Shown here piece by piece: positions 21,921 to 34,450 of a stretch of DNA of 64,000 bases (position 1 is the stretch's first letter; every line of letters begins with the position of its first letter). This DNA is from Russula earlei. Lineage: Eukaryota > Basidiomycota > Agaricomycetes > Russulales > Russulaceae. The notes under the pieces were generated by a model. That model did not search any database and was not told where the DNA came from. It saw only the letters and a program-made list of their open reading frames with translations. The position numbers and the translations under genes were made by a program. Where the stretch lies: NCBI GenBank assembly GCA_025769875.1, contig JAGFNK010000039.1, positions 124,001 through 188,000 of the forward strand. The letters run 5' to 3'.

Positions 21921-24900
21921 TCAATGCCGTGCTCTTGTACAAGTGGTTGCATTGACCATATCTTCAGTTTGTGAGAGTCACTCGTTATTGATGTCAGGAT
22001 ATGTCGATGCTGTCCAATCGTCTTCATCTTGATTTGGTGCAGTCGGGCATACAGGCGAGTCTTATCAAAGAAAATTCAAACCTCAGACCTGATAGAGTTG
22101 CTTCCTCAGCTGACGGTGACCGTTGGGGTGAGTTGTGAGGGTGAGAGAACAAAATCGATGAATGTCTAGCCTCTGTAAATTTATTCCATGAAATGCTTCC
22201 CCTTCGTCTGATGCTTCTTCAAAACTGCTTGATTCTGCTCAGAAGAGGCTTCATCATTGAATTAGTTACATGGGTTGACTTTTGAGAGGCATGGTTGTGC
22301 TCTCACTCCGTCACGTTTGGCAACATCCAAAAAGGGAGACCTTGATGGCTCGTCCATAGTATCATATCACACTTCGCTTCACCGGCGGACGCTCTTCGGT
22401 CCTATGCCAGGTTATCCTGGTGGACATCGTTCCCCGGTCGAGGTTTTCATTCGACGGAGGGAGGCACTTACCTCTCCGGTCACAACTCTCTTTCGGTGTT
22501 GTCGTGGCCAGATGTGGCGCGACACGACACAGATTCATACGTGGGTGTCCGACACGACATCCGGATCTTTCCCACCAGCACGACATATCTATGACTCGAC
22601 AAAAAAAAAACAAGCCGCTCATGCCGTGCCTGACTCCCTCGCTCATTCCCAAGATCTCGGGTTGGGTTTTCATGTGCTTTCGACACGTACACGTGTAGGA
22701 TGCGTAGATGCGCGTCTCCCCACCCCCAATCCCAATGCCACTCCACGCCATGCCACACCACACCACGCCACGTATGCAGCTTCTATCAGATGGAATGCGG
22801 GCTATTCTCAGAGCGCCTCGCTCGCCCCAGGGCGTTCATTCTTCGAGGTCGAGGGGGCCCGGTGGGCCCGTGACTGCTCATCCGTTCCATTCCTCTCTTT
22901 CAATTCCATTCCGCCGCTATGCCTTTCCCGGCCAGCGCAGCACAGCTCTTCTTCGTAAGCAATGTCGCATCGCTGAGCTTGGAACACGAACGAACGCTTA
23001 TCCCCATTCCCCATTACCCGTTACGTCGAAAACGTTGAAATCCTTAATAAAAAAAAGTCCGCCCCTTTGCCCTTCCCCTTCCTCGCAACGTTATCGCTCC
23101 GCTCCACATTTTCGCGCTCTCGCTGGCTGTCGCTCCTCCTGTCGGCGCGAGGCAACCGAGGACAAGAGCGCGTGTGCGCACAGCCATATGGAGATGACAG
23201 GGGTTGCGTTAGTTGGGCGCCGATGGGCGGATCGTCTGCGCCGTGATCGCACCTGTCACTCGTTCCTCCTCCCAATCCCCCCTTCCCCTGTTCAGCTAGT
23301 TCAGCAGTCCAACAGAAGCGCCACCATACCCATGATAAACACAGTCATTCATACACTACGCCTGGAGCGACTGTGCCGCGGCGTAACCAACCAAAAAAAA
23401 AAAAAAAGAAACAAGAGAGAGAGAATGGATTAAAGTTCGATTGTGCGTTAACGTTCGGCTGCGGCTGCGGGCGAGGATCACCGGGGGGTCGCTCCCCTGG
23501 AATTTGGGCACACGCTAATAATATCTGTGTAACCTTTCCCCTTGCCCCAACTTTCTTTTCTTCTCACGCGCCACGGCACCAGTGGCCGCGCGCGCTACTT
23601 CTTGTCGTGCGGTGACTCAGAGCGCGAAGGTTTGCGCAGCCGCGGTATGGGGAGGGGGAGGGAACGTGCTCCTCCCGTCTTGGGTAATTATCGTCCTACA
23701 TTTCCTCCTTTCCTTGGGGGCACTCGGACCTGATCCGATAATCTCTCCCATTGCGTCCTGAGTGTGTGACTTTTTACTTTATCATCGCCGCTGCTCTCGT
23801 TGGTTGGATTGCGCACATCCTCTTCTATGTCTCATTATCCTTCCACAGCGTGCGCGCGCGCGACCGACCTTCGCCGCGATAACATAACGATTAACGATTG
23901 ATCCTCCCCTCCCCTGAATTTTTTACGTTACGCAGCGGTGAACGTTTGTTTATCTCTCCTCCTCGCAAAAGTAAAAAAGAGGCCCGGCGCCAGCCCTGCG
24001 GGGAGGGGGGTATCGTCGGTCGGGTTTGATCGATTTTTTCGATTTTTCAATTCGGCCTTTTTCGATTCCACAACAAATACGAACCCGCTCGCTCGCCTCT
24101 CCTCCCCCCCCCCCTATCAGGCATGTCGTCGCGATCACGCATTGCGTGCGTTGTGCCCTCGCCTCGCTCCCCCTCTCCGAGCTCCCGGAGAAATCGCGGC
24201 GCGATGAAAGGAAAGGATGGCGTGCGCGTGTGGCGCCACTATCTCTGCTATCCGCCTGCTGCCATGCAATCAAGATCCGGCACCGTGGCTTCGCGTTCAC
24301 ACGTCGTCGCACCCGCCCCATGGCCGACCCCTCGATCGGGGGGGAACTATCGCCAACGCCAAACACACGCGCGCGCGGAAAAAGAAAAAAGGCATAAAAA
24401 ATTTTAGTTCCGAAAAAAAAAAGGGGCGGGGGGGAGAAGAGAAGCAAAGCCGGACAGATAATGTGGTGGTTTGCCCAGGCCAGGTCGTGGGATGGATAGT
24501 TTGGTTGGTGGAGTGATGGTGACTTTCCCTCGATTTGGGATGTGCGTAATGTATGGTAGCCCTAAGGGGGGAGGGGGGGTGGGGTGAGAAGAAACGCCGT
24601 TTCTTGCTTTGTTGGGTGTTGCCTGAACACATTCACCCCTCCGGCCCTTCCCTAGGGCCAGGGGTGGAAACCAAAATTCCCTGCACAAACGCTCGCCGTC
24701 TCCCAGTGCGTTTTACAAAACGTGACGTCGTCGTCGTCAGCCGTCTTTTTGTGGGAACTTTCGGTTCAGTTTACCCCCTCACCTCACCAGTAAACAACAT
24801 CACACGAGTGACCCGCCCGTCCGACCGTCGTCATCAGGCTTTGCCATGCCACCAACCAACGCCTAAATTAAAAAAAGGACGTTTCGGTCCGCACACCACG

Positions 24901-25274
24901 CATTCGTCTGATTCCATCTCTCTCTCTCTCTCTCTCCGTCATGGTTTGGTTTAATTTTTTTTTTTTCTTTTGGTGGAGGGGGGAGGAAGAATAAAAATAA
25001 AAAACATCCCCCCCCCCCTTTTTTTTAAAAAAAGTGTTTTTTTTTTTAACCGAGCCAGGTAAAGTAAAATAAATAAAAAATACAAAGAGCAGAACGTCCA
25101 GAGGCCCCTCCCGTCTTTGCTTGCCTTCTTCATAACTTTTAACCCGAGTGGTCCCGCTTTATTGTTCTCAATATCGTTCGTGTAATATTATATATAGCCC
25201 GCGGAAGAGGGAGAGGGCAAGCGACGGGCAGCGCGACGACCCCGGTTTCCATTTCCTCGTGACCGTTGTTTTTG

Positions 25275-25312
<38 letters not shown>

Positions 25313-26456
25313 CGTCGTCTCCAAAAGAGGTAAAAAAAAAAAAAAAAGGAAAGGAGGTGGGACCGGGCGGAAATATTGTTAGTTTAAAATCTTCCCTTCC
25401 AATTTTTGCGCAAGTCGGGCAAGCGAAAACAGGAACCGCACGGGGCCGAGGAGGGGAGGAACGGGCAGGGACAGGAAAGGGCAACCACGACACGCCACGC
25501 ACCCACGCACCCACGCACGCAACGGGAGGATCCCTGGGACTGGCCTGTCGGCCTCGGAACGGGGCAAGCTCTCCAGCTTCAATATATATATATATATATA
25601 TTTTTTCGTTTTATTAAAAGGGTGCGAAACCGGTCAGGCACAGCAGTACGTACAGCATCTTTGTACGCGACCAGAGATGTGATGTGGGTCGAGACGGAGG
25701 CGTAATGGACGGGACGGGACGGGACGACACGCGTCGCATTCGTCATCGCATCATTTCCGCTCGCCGCCGTGTCGAGGGGTCGACGAATGATGCGGGCCCG
25801 TTGCCGGATCGCGTTTCCGCGTTCACCACGGGACTACAGTCGTACATTTTTTACTACACAGCTTACGGGACAGGATTTGGCAGGCAGCATGTTATGTGAA
25901 TGCGGCTTGTAAGAAGTATCCCGACACGGGGTGGGGATTCACCCCAGTCACCCTTGAACATCATGTGTTAGTGCTGAGTCTATTTGTGTTACATTGTGTC
26001 TCCGATTCGTCGTCGATACGGTGGCTCAAACATGGTCAAGCTAGCCTGAGCTAAGGGGTGGGATAGAGACGGGGGGGATGTCCGATCCAGGAGACACGGC
26101 TAACGAGACGAGATCAGAAGAAAAGCGCGTGCAAAGACCGATTCAACGAGAGAGGGTTAATACAGAACAAGCAAGCGACGAGACGGCGGACAAGGAGAAA
26201 CAAATAATTGGAAGCATACTTCGTGAAGAGGCAGGCCAGTCGTCAAGGGGGCGGGATAAGAAGGCGAGAAAGAAAGAATCGTAGACATAAAACAGCATTT
26301 AAAAAAGGAAAATGGAGATACCGAGAAGAGAAAGAGGCGACGCAAGTATAGTTACAGAGAACGATGCTCATACCCTGGGAAATACAGCTCGTGAGCTCAC
26401 ATCGAGAGCCGAAAGGTGTACGCGACGACGAGTGTTGCCAAGCCGAGATGCAACGA
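21921..26456. other. gene-poor region
   Basis: Open frames up to 240 codons exist (for example + 22,708-23,433) but are Pro/Arg/Ser-rich shadows in C-rich DNA, with no domain and no agreement with neighbouring frames. CACTTACCTCTCCGGTC at 22,468-22,484 also occurs at 13,146-13,162, just beyond the transposon block. The right part is the 3' flank of the MADS-box gene and is crowded with simple repeats. Confidence 0.5.
24917..25601. repeat. cluster of microsatellites and homopolymers
   Basis: (CT)n at 24,917-24,936; poly-T, poly-A and poly-C runs at 24,952-25,050; T34 at 25,279-25,312; A16 at 25,332-25,347; (TA)n at 25,582-25,601. Run lengths this great are prone to assembly error. Confidence 0.85.
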
Positions 26457-27651
26457 TCATCGCCGAGCGTAACCACCCTGGACTGCGCCTCCGCCGTGTG
26501 ACCACTGTCCAGCGGTGGGCTGGCCGGGTTGGAAACCATAGCCGGGAGCAGCGGGAGGTGCCATGAGCCCCGACGGCGCGGCGTAGAGGTCATGTCCGGC
26601 GGGGCCATGTGCGCTCGGGTGATACTGCTGTGTTGGGCTTGCGTGGGTGTAATGCGGTGACGTGGGCTGTTGGACCGGCGAAGCGGTCGTCGGGGATGGA
26701 CCGAGGCTCATCTGGGGATTGGGCGCGCCTGGATGACCCGAGTGTGGACCTTGGGCATGCGGGGGGATGGCAATGGAAGGTGGTAATGCCTGAGCTGGAC
26801 TGTGAGGGGAAGCAGATGGGTTGCCGCCGCCGGCATTTGAATTACTGCGCGCTCCGCGAGAGGGGGCGGTGCCTGCACCGGACGTGGATGCCCGACGACG
26901 GCGCTTGGAGCCCGCTCGTTCGTTCTCCTCGTCTTGCTCGCCGCCTTCGTCGAGCTTGTCACCGCCAATGGCGAGGCCACCGGGAACGTTGCTGTGATGC
27001 GCGGGTACGCCACCTGGCATGCCCGGTGCCGGTGCGGAACGACCCATGGGAGGACCGACGGGCATGGCATTGGGGAGGGTGCCGTGAGGCGCGTTGAGGC
27101 AAGCCTGGATGAGGTTCTTTCCCTCCGGTTGGGTGACGAGGGGTTGGAGTTTGGCGGTGGTGAACGTGTACACCAGGCCGGTTTCCGAGACGACGAGGAG
27201 GAGGACTTGGGTCCCGGTTAGGGTGGAGAGTTCGTATGCCTTTTTCATGATGCCTGAGGATGTCGAGTGAGCTAAGGAGGGACGAGAGCAAAGGGAGGAG
27301 GAGGGGAGGGGACGAACCAGCTTTCCTTTTTGAGAACGTGATATGCCGTCTCGATTTATCCTGAATGAATTCAATCTTAATCTTGCGTCTGCCCGTCTTC
27401 TTCTCCGATTTTGGTTTCTCGTCATCGTCGTCATCGTCGCCGGCGCTGTCGTTGGCGTCCTGATCGTTTATGAACTGATCGGTAGCCGGGGGGTGGGCAG
27501 CCGGGTCGGCCCGTTTGGCAGAATCGTCTTGCATGGATGGTGGTTGTTGTTGTTGTTGCTGCTGCTGTTGTGGTTGTTGTTGGCCTTGAGGATAGGACGC
27601 GTACGGGTGGACGGGAGAGACTGTTGCTGCAGATGGGCGGCGAAAGGCCAT
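26457..27651 (-). CDS. MCM1: MADS-box transcription factor, SRF/MCM1 type
   Basis: Two exons (27651-27318 and 27253-26457), joined at G|GC inside KRKAG, give an intact 376-residue protein. Residues 1-85 are low complexity, with a Gln run and an Asp run. The MADS box is split by the intron: GRRKIKIEFIQDKSRRHITF, then SKRKAGIMKKAYELSTLTG, then QVLLLVVSETGLVYTFTTAK, followed by the SAM-like extension LQPLVTQPEGKNLIQACL. The C-terminal half is rich in Pro, Gly, Ser, Ala and Gln, as in activation domains. The protein should be nuclear, bind CArG/P-box sites as a dimer and recruit partners controlling mating and cell-cycle genes. Expression as the single SRF-type factor is typical of fungi; identity is secure, targets are inferred. 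Confidence 0.93.
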
Positions 27652-28531
27652 ACAAAAGGCAGGAGAAGAGGAGCGCGACGGGGTGGAGGGAGGGAGGGAT
27701 GAACGGTCGGGGGTTGAGCACGCGTCAAGCGAGGCGACGAAGAGAGAGAGAAGTGGAGGGCGGGCAAGGCGGGGAGCGGGATGGGATGGATGGACAGACA
27801 GGAAAGGGGACGGGCCGTAAAAGGCAGGGGGGACGAAAGAGGCAAGGGGGGGAAGTGGGGGCAAAGGCCAGATGAGGATGGACAGATGGAGAGGCCTTTT
27901 GGGAGCTCTGAGAGGGTCTCGAAATCGGATCCCTTTTCCAGCAACAACCGCTTATCTATATCCAGAACTTTCCCAGGCACACCCCCAAACAATCACATAC
28001 TTCCATTCCCAGACGTCTTAGCCCAGACGCCAATGTTCAATTATCCCCTTATCCGGCTCAGATCCGCACGTCCGGCGCCCACTCTCCGGCGTCCAGAACG
28101 GGTATTCCCTTCAACAAGCACCCGCAGCCCAAGGACAAGGTCTACTCTCATCATCATCATATCCATGTCGGAAAAAGAAAAAGAAAAACAAACAAATCAA
28201 AAAACAAATCAAAAAAACAAAAAACAAAAAACAGACGACAAAATCTGTACATTCCCCCCAACATCACTATCTATCTACAATCCTCTCGGCACTCTGCGGG
28301 GCGCTCTAGCGCTCTTCTGACTCGCCGCATTTTGACCATCGAAATATCATCATCAGTGCCGGACAGAGGCGCAGGCCAGACGGTAATCAAAGGAAAACAC
28401 ATGTCCCCCCTCCACCATGGAGACGTTGCCCTTCCATCGTCATTTTCACTCTCTTCTAAGGCCGCTGGTTCCCGTCCTCGGCCAAGGACACAGCGACAAT
28501 CTGATAAGAGAAAAAAAAAATTGTCATGTTG
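27652..28531. other. 5' flank of the MADS gene
   Basis: This holds the pyrimidine-rich leader and promoter of the minus-strand MADS gene, purine-rich on +, and an A-rich tract at about 28,170-28,240. Minus-strand open frames run into the MADS start in other frames and lack independent support. It also carries the 3' flank of the zf-C3H1 gene, which ends at 28,532. Confidence 0.5.
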
Positions 28532-31500
28532 CTATGTCTTGTCGTCAAAGGTCATTTGGATCCTTCGGCCTCGCATAACACTTGTCCAAACTTCCTTCAC
28601 GCGTTCATCAAAGGTCGCTTGTGGCCGCCGAGTACGCGCCGCTTGAAGCGCTTCAACTGTCTGCGCCACATTTTGATCTTGATCCCCGCACAGAAATCGC
28701 GCCGTCTCCTCATCTGTGAAACATACAACCGCCCCCACCCGGACCCAAACGAACCGATAAGATGATGACATGTCGGAATGAGCACAATGTGACAGGATAT
28801 GGCGCACCATTGGGCTCCATCTGGAATTGGCTCAGATGCATATCGCCGCAAGACCTGTCCCGGCATTCTCCGCCACCAGGCACCTCAAATTGACAGATCC
28901 GAGCGTTCTCTAAACCATTGGCCGTCATACGCCGAGCCGCGGCCTGCGTCCTCAAACCTTTAAGGTCAGGCATCTCCTGCGGACCAAGTGAGTGTCCACT
29001 GAGAAACGGATAGTGAGACAGCACGGAGTGATAAGGAATGAACGACGACTCTGCCATTACTTGCAAGTCTTTGTTATTCGAAATCTGCTCGGGGAGAACA
29101 CGACATTAACGTTGTCAGCATCAACGCAAAAGGAAACACCGTCCTCGCATGGAAACGGAACCTGAGCGACGGAAAGAATTTGAAACGCACCTGAGCCGAC
29201 GCAACGACGTCGACGCTTTCTCCTTCCGGTCCGCTTTCAGGGGAATGCCGGGTGGGGTGCGGAGGTGCCGAGGCCCTAGAGGAAGCCTGAAAAGACGCGA
29301 ATCGAGAGAAAGAGAAAAAAAGAGGATGGAGGCCACGAGATCGAGGGGGCATGTAGTGCGGAGAGGGAGGAAAGAAAAAAAAAAAAAAAAAGGGGCGTCA
29401 GAAAAAGGTTGGTTGCCGTCAGTAGAGGAGGGAGAGGAAAATCCTTGCCGCTGATTCTGGCCGCGGTTCGGGAGGGAGGGCTATGGTAGCATCTCAACCC
29501 GATCCGCAGAGAAGCAGGATGGAAGGCAAGAAATACGGACAAGATGCCAGCGTGTAGGAGCCACGGATCGGAAGGAGGAATCGAAGGTGGGTGTGGGGAG
29601 GGATAAGGAGCGGAAGAAGAGGGGAAAAAAGGTTAGAGTCTTCCGTGGCAATCACAGAGAAGAGAGCGGAAACTTGCCTGGTCCGCCGATGGCATCTGCA
29701 GGCGTGGCGGATTGATCTGCAGTTTGATTCGATTAGGAAGGTAAGAGACGGAACGGGGAGAGGCGTGAGAGGAACCAAGCGGAAATGGGATGAACGAAAC
29801 TAGTCAGCAAGTCGGCTCGAGAGGGACAAGGAGGAGAATAGGACAGTGACCGGTGGTGGCTGGTTGTGCATTCCTACTCGTGGTATCTTGGACCGGCGAT
29901 AGGGGTGGAAAGCGAGGAGGTGAAGGGGTGCTCGATATCGGACTTGAACAGTTCACATCCAAGCGGGTCGCGAGCACTGCTTCCGATCAGGGTTTTTTTA
30001 AAGTTAAGTTAGTGACGTGCGGAAGCAAAACTGGGACGAGCAGAGCAAGACAGATAGGGGTTTCCTCCGCAGCCTTGGCCTGCAAGGTTGCCACCCTCGG
30101 CACGCACACGCACGTGATTGGCGCCCGGCTGTGACGACTAAAGCCTCCGATCTGACAGATAACAAGACGACCGCAGACTGCCAGGGTGTACGACCAAAAG
30201 AGGAACGCACCATTCTTAGACGCTTTGTCGTTGCCGGTCTCAGATCTCGCCATCTCCTCGAGAGACGATGCCGACCTCACAGAAGCTTCCCCGTCGCCCT
30301 CCATCATCCCTCGGCACATCGCGGGCGATTCCCTGGAAACGGGCGTCGACCGGCTCGACGCCATCTACACACGTGTCGTCATCCCCTGTCCTCAACGAGA
30401 CTCGTTTCCTCATACCGCTTGTTTTCGCAGCTTCGTTTCCTCCCGTTCCCGGATCATCTTGCGCATTCGCTCAATCTCGAGCTCCAGTGCCAGCGCACTA
30501 TCACCTGCACTCGATGGCCCTCCCCCGCTCTCTCCTCCCTGTGGCCCTGGTCCACGAGGTGCTTCGGCCGTAGACCCAGTCTCTTCCTCGCTCGTGTCGT
30601 CCTCGCTGTCGCTAACATCGATGACGCATCGCCTTGCACTGTTCAGGCTTGCAAATCCGCCAGCCATAGCTCCGTTGATCTTCCGTCGGACGTGAGGATT
30701 TAGGTGATGTCCAGCTCCGTTACCGAACCCCATATCAGAACTAGCGCGCGAGGGCACAGGTGGTGTGTACGTTTTTGGCATAGGCTCCGAGTCGAAATCA
30801 GCAGCAACAGGGCGCTTTGCACCCCGCCGAGGAACGGGCGCAGTCGGTTGAGGCGTGGTAGACGATCGACGAGGTTCACGCTCGATTTCCCTCGTTAAAT
30901 GCGTCGCCGGGGTTCCGTCGCCCCTTGGGCGAGTAGGCAGATCCTTGAGGGCATGCGTAGCCTCATGTGTCGGCAATTCCTTCTCCCGTTCGACAAATTC
31001 TTCAACACTAGTAGACCGTGGGAGAGACGTGTCCTCGGAGGGGCGATGTGCAGTCGCCTTTGTCACTGAAGGCAAGGGCTGAGCGTGTTCCGAGACAACA
31101 CTCCGTCCAAAACCGGGTATAACCTCATCAACTCTCATCGGTTCGGGCGAAGAATGTTTCGGGAATCCAGGAGCCCCGTCAGGATCGCGAAAATCACCAG
31201 AGAGAGGAAGTTCGATACTCTTGAAGAAGTCCTCCACGCTCACAGCAGAAGCGGAAGACATAGCAGAGACATCAGCCCCAGGGGATGCAGCATTTGTCGA
31301 TGCCGCCGAATCTCGAGCAATAGAGAGAGGCAAGATTTCTTTACGTTTCCTTGACGCCTGTACAGCTTTCCTGGCGAGAAGCTCTTGCTTTCGTTGTCGC
31401 TCAATAGCAGTCAAAGTAGATTCACTGAGAGCAAGGACAGAGGCAGACAGAGAACCGTCAGTAGATGTCATCGCCACCTGTGGAACACCGGTCGCGGCAG

Positions 31501-32708
31501 ATTCTACCAGTGGCGATCAACGCTCGTGATGAATGGAGAAGGGACAGATAACACACCATGTGGTGCAGGTGGGCACGGGGAAGGATTACGGTGTCCAACA
31601 GATGCAGGCCGTGCGGTGTCACCTTCAGCGTTTGAATCCACAGTCGCCGAAGGAGATAAAGGATAACCAGACTGAGAACGTAAAATAGACTCTATCACGT
31701 CTAGAGGCGGCGGGTAGGGATGGATGCCCCGAGTAACAAGGTTGCTTGGAAGACGAAGATTAAGTTCCGTGAAAACGTAGTAGATCATTTCCTTAGAAAT
31801 CCCACAGTCGACCAGGTACTCAGGTGGAACACCGTACCCAAGAATGTCCAGGATGACTTCCTTAACCGTGTCATATTGTTTCTGCGTCACTGCAAATCGA
31901 GGGGGGGTAAGACAGTGAGCGACGTAATTCGAAATGAAATAAACCCACACGAAAGGCCTGGTCGCACGTGATCAGGGTCGAGGACATAATCTGGCGTCTC
32001 GAGCGTGATTGATTCCGAAGGGGAATTGAGAGCGGCGGGCTGTGCCTCGATACTGGGTAGCCTGACAGGTGTTGTGACAGAGCCGAGCAGGTTGGCACGT
32101 TGATAGGAATCCTCAACCCTTACAGAGGGAGATCGGGACGCAACGCCAAAAGGAGGAGACCGAACAGATCCAGAGGCCTCGGGCTTCATGTCAGCGTATG
32201 CCGCTCCAGCAGCCGTGACGGGCGCAGGAATTTGCTTTGAGGGGAGTCGAAATGGTGGATCCTCGTCGTCGCTGATCTCACCCTCTTCCCGCGTCGAGGC
32301 GTCGTCAACCAGAGGGGTTTGAGGAGCAGCTCCAGCAGAGCCACCGCGCTGAACGTCACGATCCGGGGAACCGAGTCGATGACTCACGGTCGGTGTCGGA
32401 GCTCGAGCAGGCGCCGCAGCTGGGGGTGGCTGGGATGTCGTCGGTGTAGATGAAGGCTCTTCCTGACCATAATCAAGAGATATAGAATGTGTGGAAGCAA
32501 TAGATCGCCGCGATAATGGCCTGGAGAGCGACGCGACGGATGCGCTCGCATCAAGCTTTCGACGCTTGAGCTTGCGGCTGGAGAGGGCGGCTCTCCTGAG
32601 GAGCTCAGCAGGATCTGTGGCAGAATCCGGTGGCTTGGAGTTCGAATGTCCAGGTGTGTGGTCGTTGATGTAAGAAGAAGAGGAGGGCAAGGCGGAAACC
32701 TGAGACAT
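28532..32708 (-). CDS. zf-C3H1 domain protein, Red1-like (nuclear RNA surveillance)
   Basis: A long multi-exon gene starts MSQVSALPSSSSYINDHTPG and ends at 28532. Exon 1 (32708-31949) is disordered with an acidic EEGEISDDEDPPFRLPS motif. Exon 2 starts at 31889 (TQKQYDTVKEVILDILGYGV). A large exon around 31.48-30.42 kb holds an acidic Ser run and a helix (LELEIERMRKMIREREE). Near the C-terminus, exons 29286-29191, 29084-28808 and 28723-28532 join in frame. They encode QISNNKDLQVMAESSFIPY, the zinc finger CQFEVPGGGECRDRSCGDMH, and NDEETARFLCG. The zf-C3H1 family includes S. pombe Red1, scaffold of the MTREC complex that feeds meiotic and unstable RNAs to the exosome. Exons between 29.3 and 30.35 kb are uncertain. 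Confidence 0.72.
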
Positions 32709-32864
32709 GAAGGGCAGGAGGGGAAAAAAAAAAAGAAAGAAAAAAAAAACGGGCGGTTGTGAGAGAAACAGTAACAAGTGTGTTGCGCCGCGTTGCGTGT
32801 CCCGCTAGCCAGTGTTGACCGTCGGTGTTTGCCGAAGGCGAACTTGAACTCGACTGACTCGAGG
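32709..32864. promoter_or_regulatory. shared divergent promoter
   Basis: 156 bases separate the start codons of the zf-C3H1 gene (-) and the G-patch gene (+). An A-rich tract with a poly-A run (about 32,726-32,749) lies in the middle, the kind of nucleosome-excluding element common in such promoters. Confidence 0.5.
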
Positions 32865-33995
32865 ATGCCTCTCGACGGCCACGCTTTGCTCGTCAGCCAA
32901 GGCTGGTCCGGCACTGGAACTGGTCTTCGTAAAGGCGCAATCTCACGTCCTATCACAGCCCCGCAGAAAAGAAATCTCGCGGGTATCGGAAAAGACAGGG
33001 ATGAGGCGTTCCCCTTCTGGGATCAGTGCGCACCCCCACATCTCCCATCCATTGCTAATAATGCCAACATCACGCCAGTCTGTTTACGGTGGCCGCATCT
33101 GCGATTCGGATAGAGTGTTTCTCTAGTGACGATGACGAGCATGGCCCACAGCCCGACGTGAGTATCTTTGATCGTTCCAGATCTACAAAATAAATAAATA
33201 AAGACACCCCGACAGGCAAAAGTCTCTCGTCCTTCTACGCTGGAATTGAGACAGACCTCCACGGGTATACTGTCCAATCGACCTCCCATCATAGGCTCGC
33301 CCGTCTCTTCAGGCGCGACGACGCCGACGCCATGTTCGGATGCCACGCCCGGCTCTTCGTCCGCACCTCGGCCATCCCTTCTAGCCCTAGCGAAGCGCGA
33401 GGCGGCGCGCCGGGCTCTGTACTCGAGATTCTTTCGCGGACCCATCCTGGGTCCTGACGACGTCCAATCCGAGATGGTCAAGATGGAGCTGACCGCGACT
33501 CCACAAATCTCCTCCCGCCGTCATCATCATGACGTCATAGAGGGGAGCTCAGAGACAAGGCGCAACGTCGATGCGCGCGCGCATGGGGAAGATACCCTGC
33601 GAGGAGAGGACGCGGATAAGGAGGAGCGAAAACGAGAAAGGAGGCTTCGCAAGGACGCGGAAAGGGCTGCGAGGAAGGTCAAACGTCTCAAAGAAAGGAG
33701 CAAGGGGAAAGGTCGCGAAGAAGAGGGCATCGCGAGCCCTCAAGCTGCGAATGATAGGCCCTTGTCAAGCCTTTCACAGGAGCAGGATTCGGGGCCGCTA
33801 ATGTCCACAAGCCCCGGCGAGATGCCTCATGCAAAGGGAGAGAAAAAGAAAAGAAAGCGATGCAGGGCGGCTTCCGTCGATGGGGAGTTAGACGCGCAAC
33901 TGCTCGTAAGTGCGGACGAACGGACTTTAGAAAGGGAGGTTCGTGGAAAGTCAAGGAGGCAAGGGTTCCCCCAAAAGATCAAGGAAGAGGCGTAG
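32865..33995 (+). CDS. G-patch protein, Tma23/GPATCH4-like
   Basis: Three exons (32865-33025, 33127-33157, 33216-33995) give an intact 323-residue protein. Residues 1-60 form the G-patch-like core MPLDGHALLVSQGWSGTGTG, then LRKGAISRPITAPQKRNLAG and IGKDRDEAFPFWDHDDDEHG. The spacing GW-x5-GL-x3-AI-x2-P-x5-KR-x3-GIG-KDRDE-x2-PFWD fits yeast Tma23 and animal GPATCH4, nucleolar factors of ribosome biogenesis. The rest is basic and low complexity, with KxKR-type runs (ERKRERRLRKDAERAARKVK) suited to nucleolar targeting and RNA contact. It shares a promoter with the gene to its left. Assignment to this family is by motif; the exact orthologue is less sure. Confidence 0.8.
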
Positions 33996-34450
33996 ACGAG
34001 ATCGGTTTCTATGATACCTCGTCCTTGTGCGTTCCCCCCAGCAGTTATTGTCATACCTTATCGGCGCACAACAATTGAACGAAACGCGATCTCCATGGAA
34101 TTGAACAAATCACCCATTCTGGGAGCATAATTATACAATCCAAGACTACAACAATGATTTACTGAAGGGGCATGGATGCAGTTTGCGAGAGTTGTTGTAT
34201 TGGAGGAATAAGATCTTCTTGCCTGGAAATTTTTTGATCAGCCAGTCACTCCTAAGGGAGTAAACATGAACAACATACGGTTGATGAAGAGAGCAGTGAG
34301 AAAGCAAACGATAGCTTCCCAAGAAGGTATAGAATTGGCACTTAGCCTCGACTACCACGCCATGCACTCTGCATGGCGATACGACGAGCCTACAAGCTTA
34401 TGTCACCAAGGCGTATGAGCGGGCCAAAGTAAAAGGCGAACCCCACCTGA
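33996..34450. other. convergent intergenic spacer
   Basis: Lies between the 3' ends of the G-patch gene and the vWA gene. A minus-strand open frame at 34,146-34,367 shows no known motif. No repeat or RNA gene seen. Confidence 0.4.

Noticed and set aside
22275..23433. Two + strand frames of 227 and 241 codons
   Set aside because: Pro/Ser/His/Arg-rich with no motif, overlapping each other in different frames.
34146..34440. An alpha-kinase extension of the vWA gene
   Set aside because: Minus-strand frames beyond the stop at 34451 show no kinase motif.
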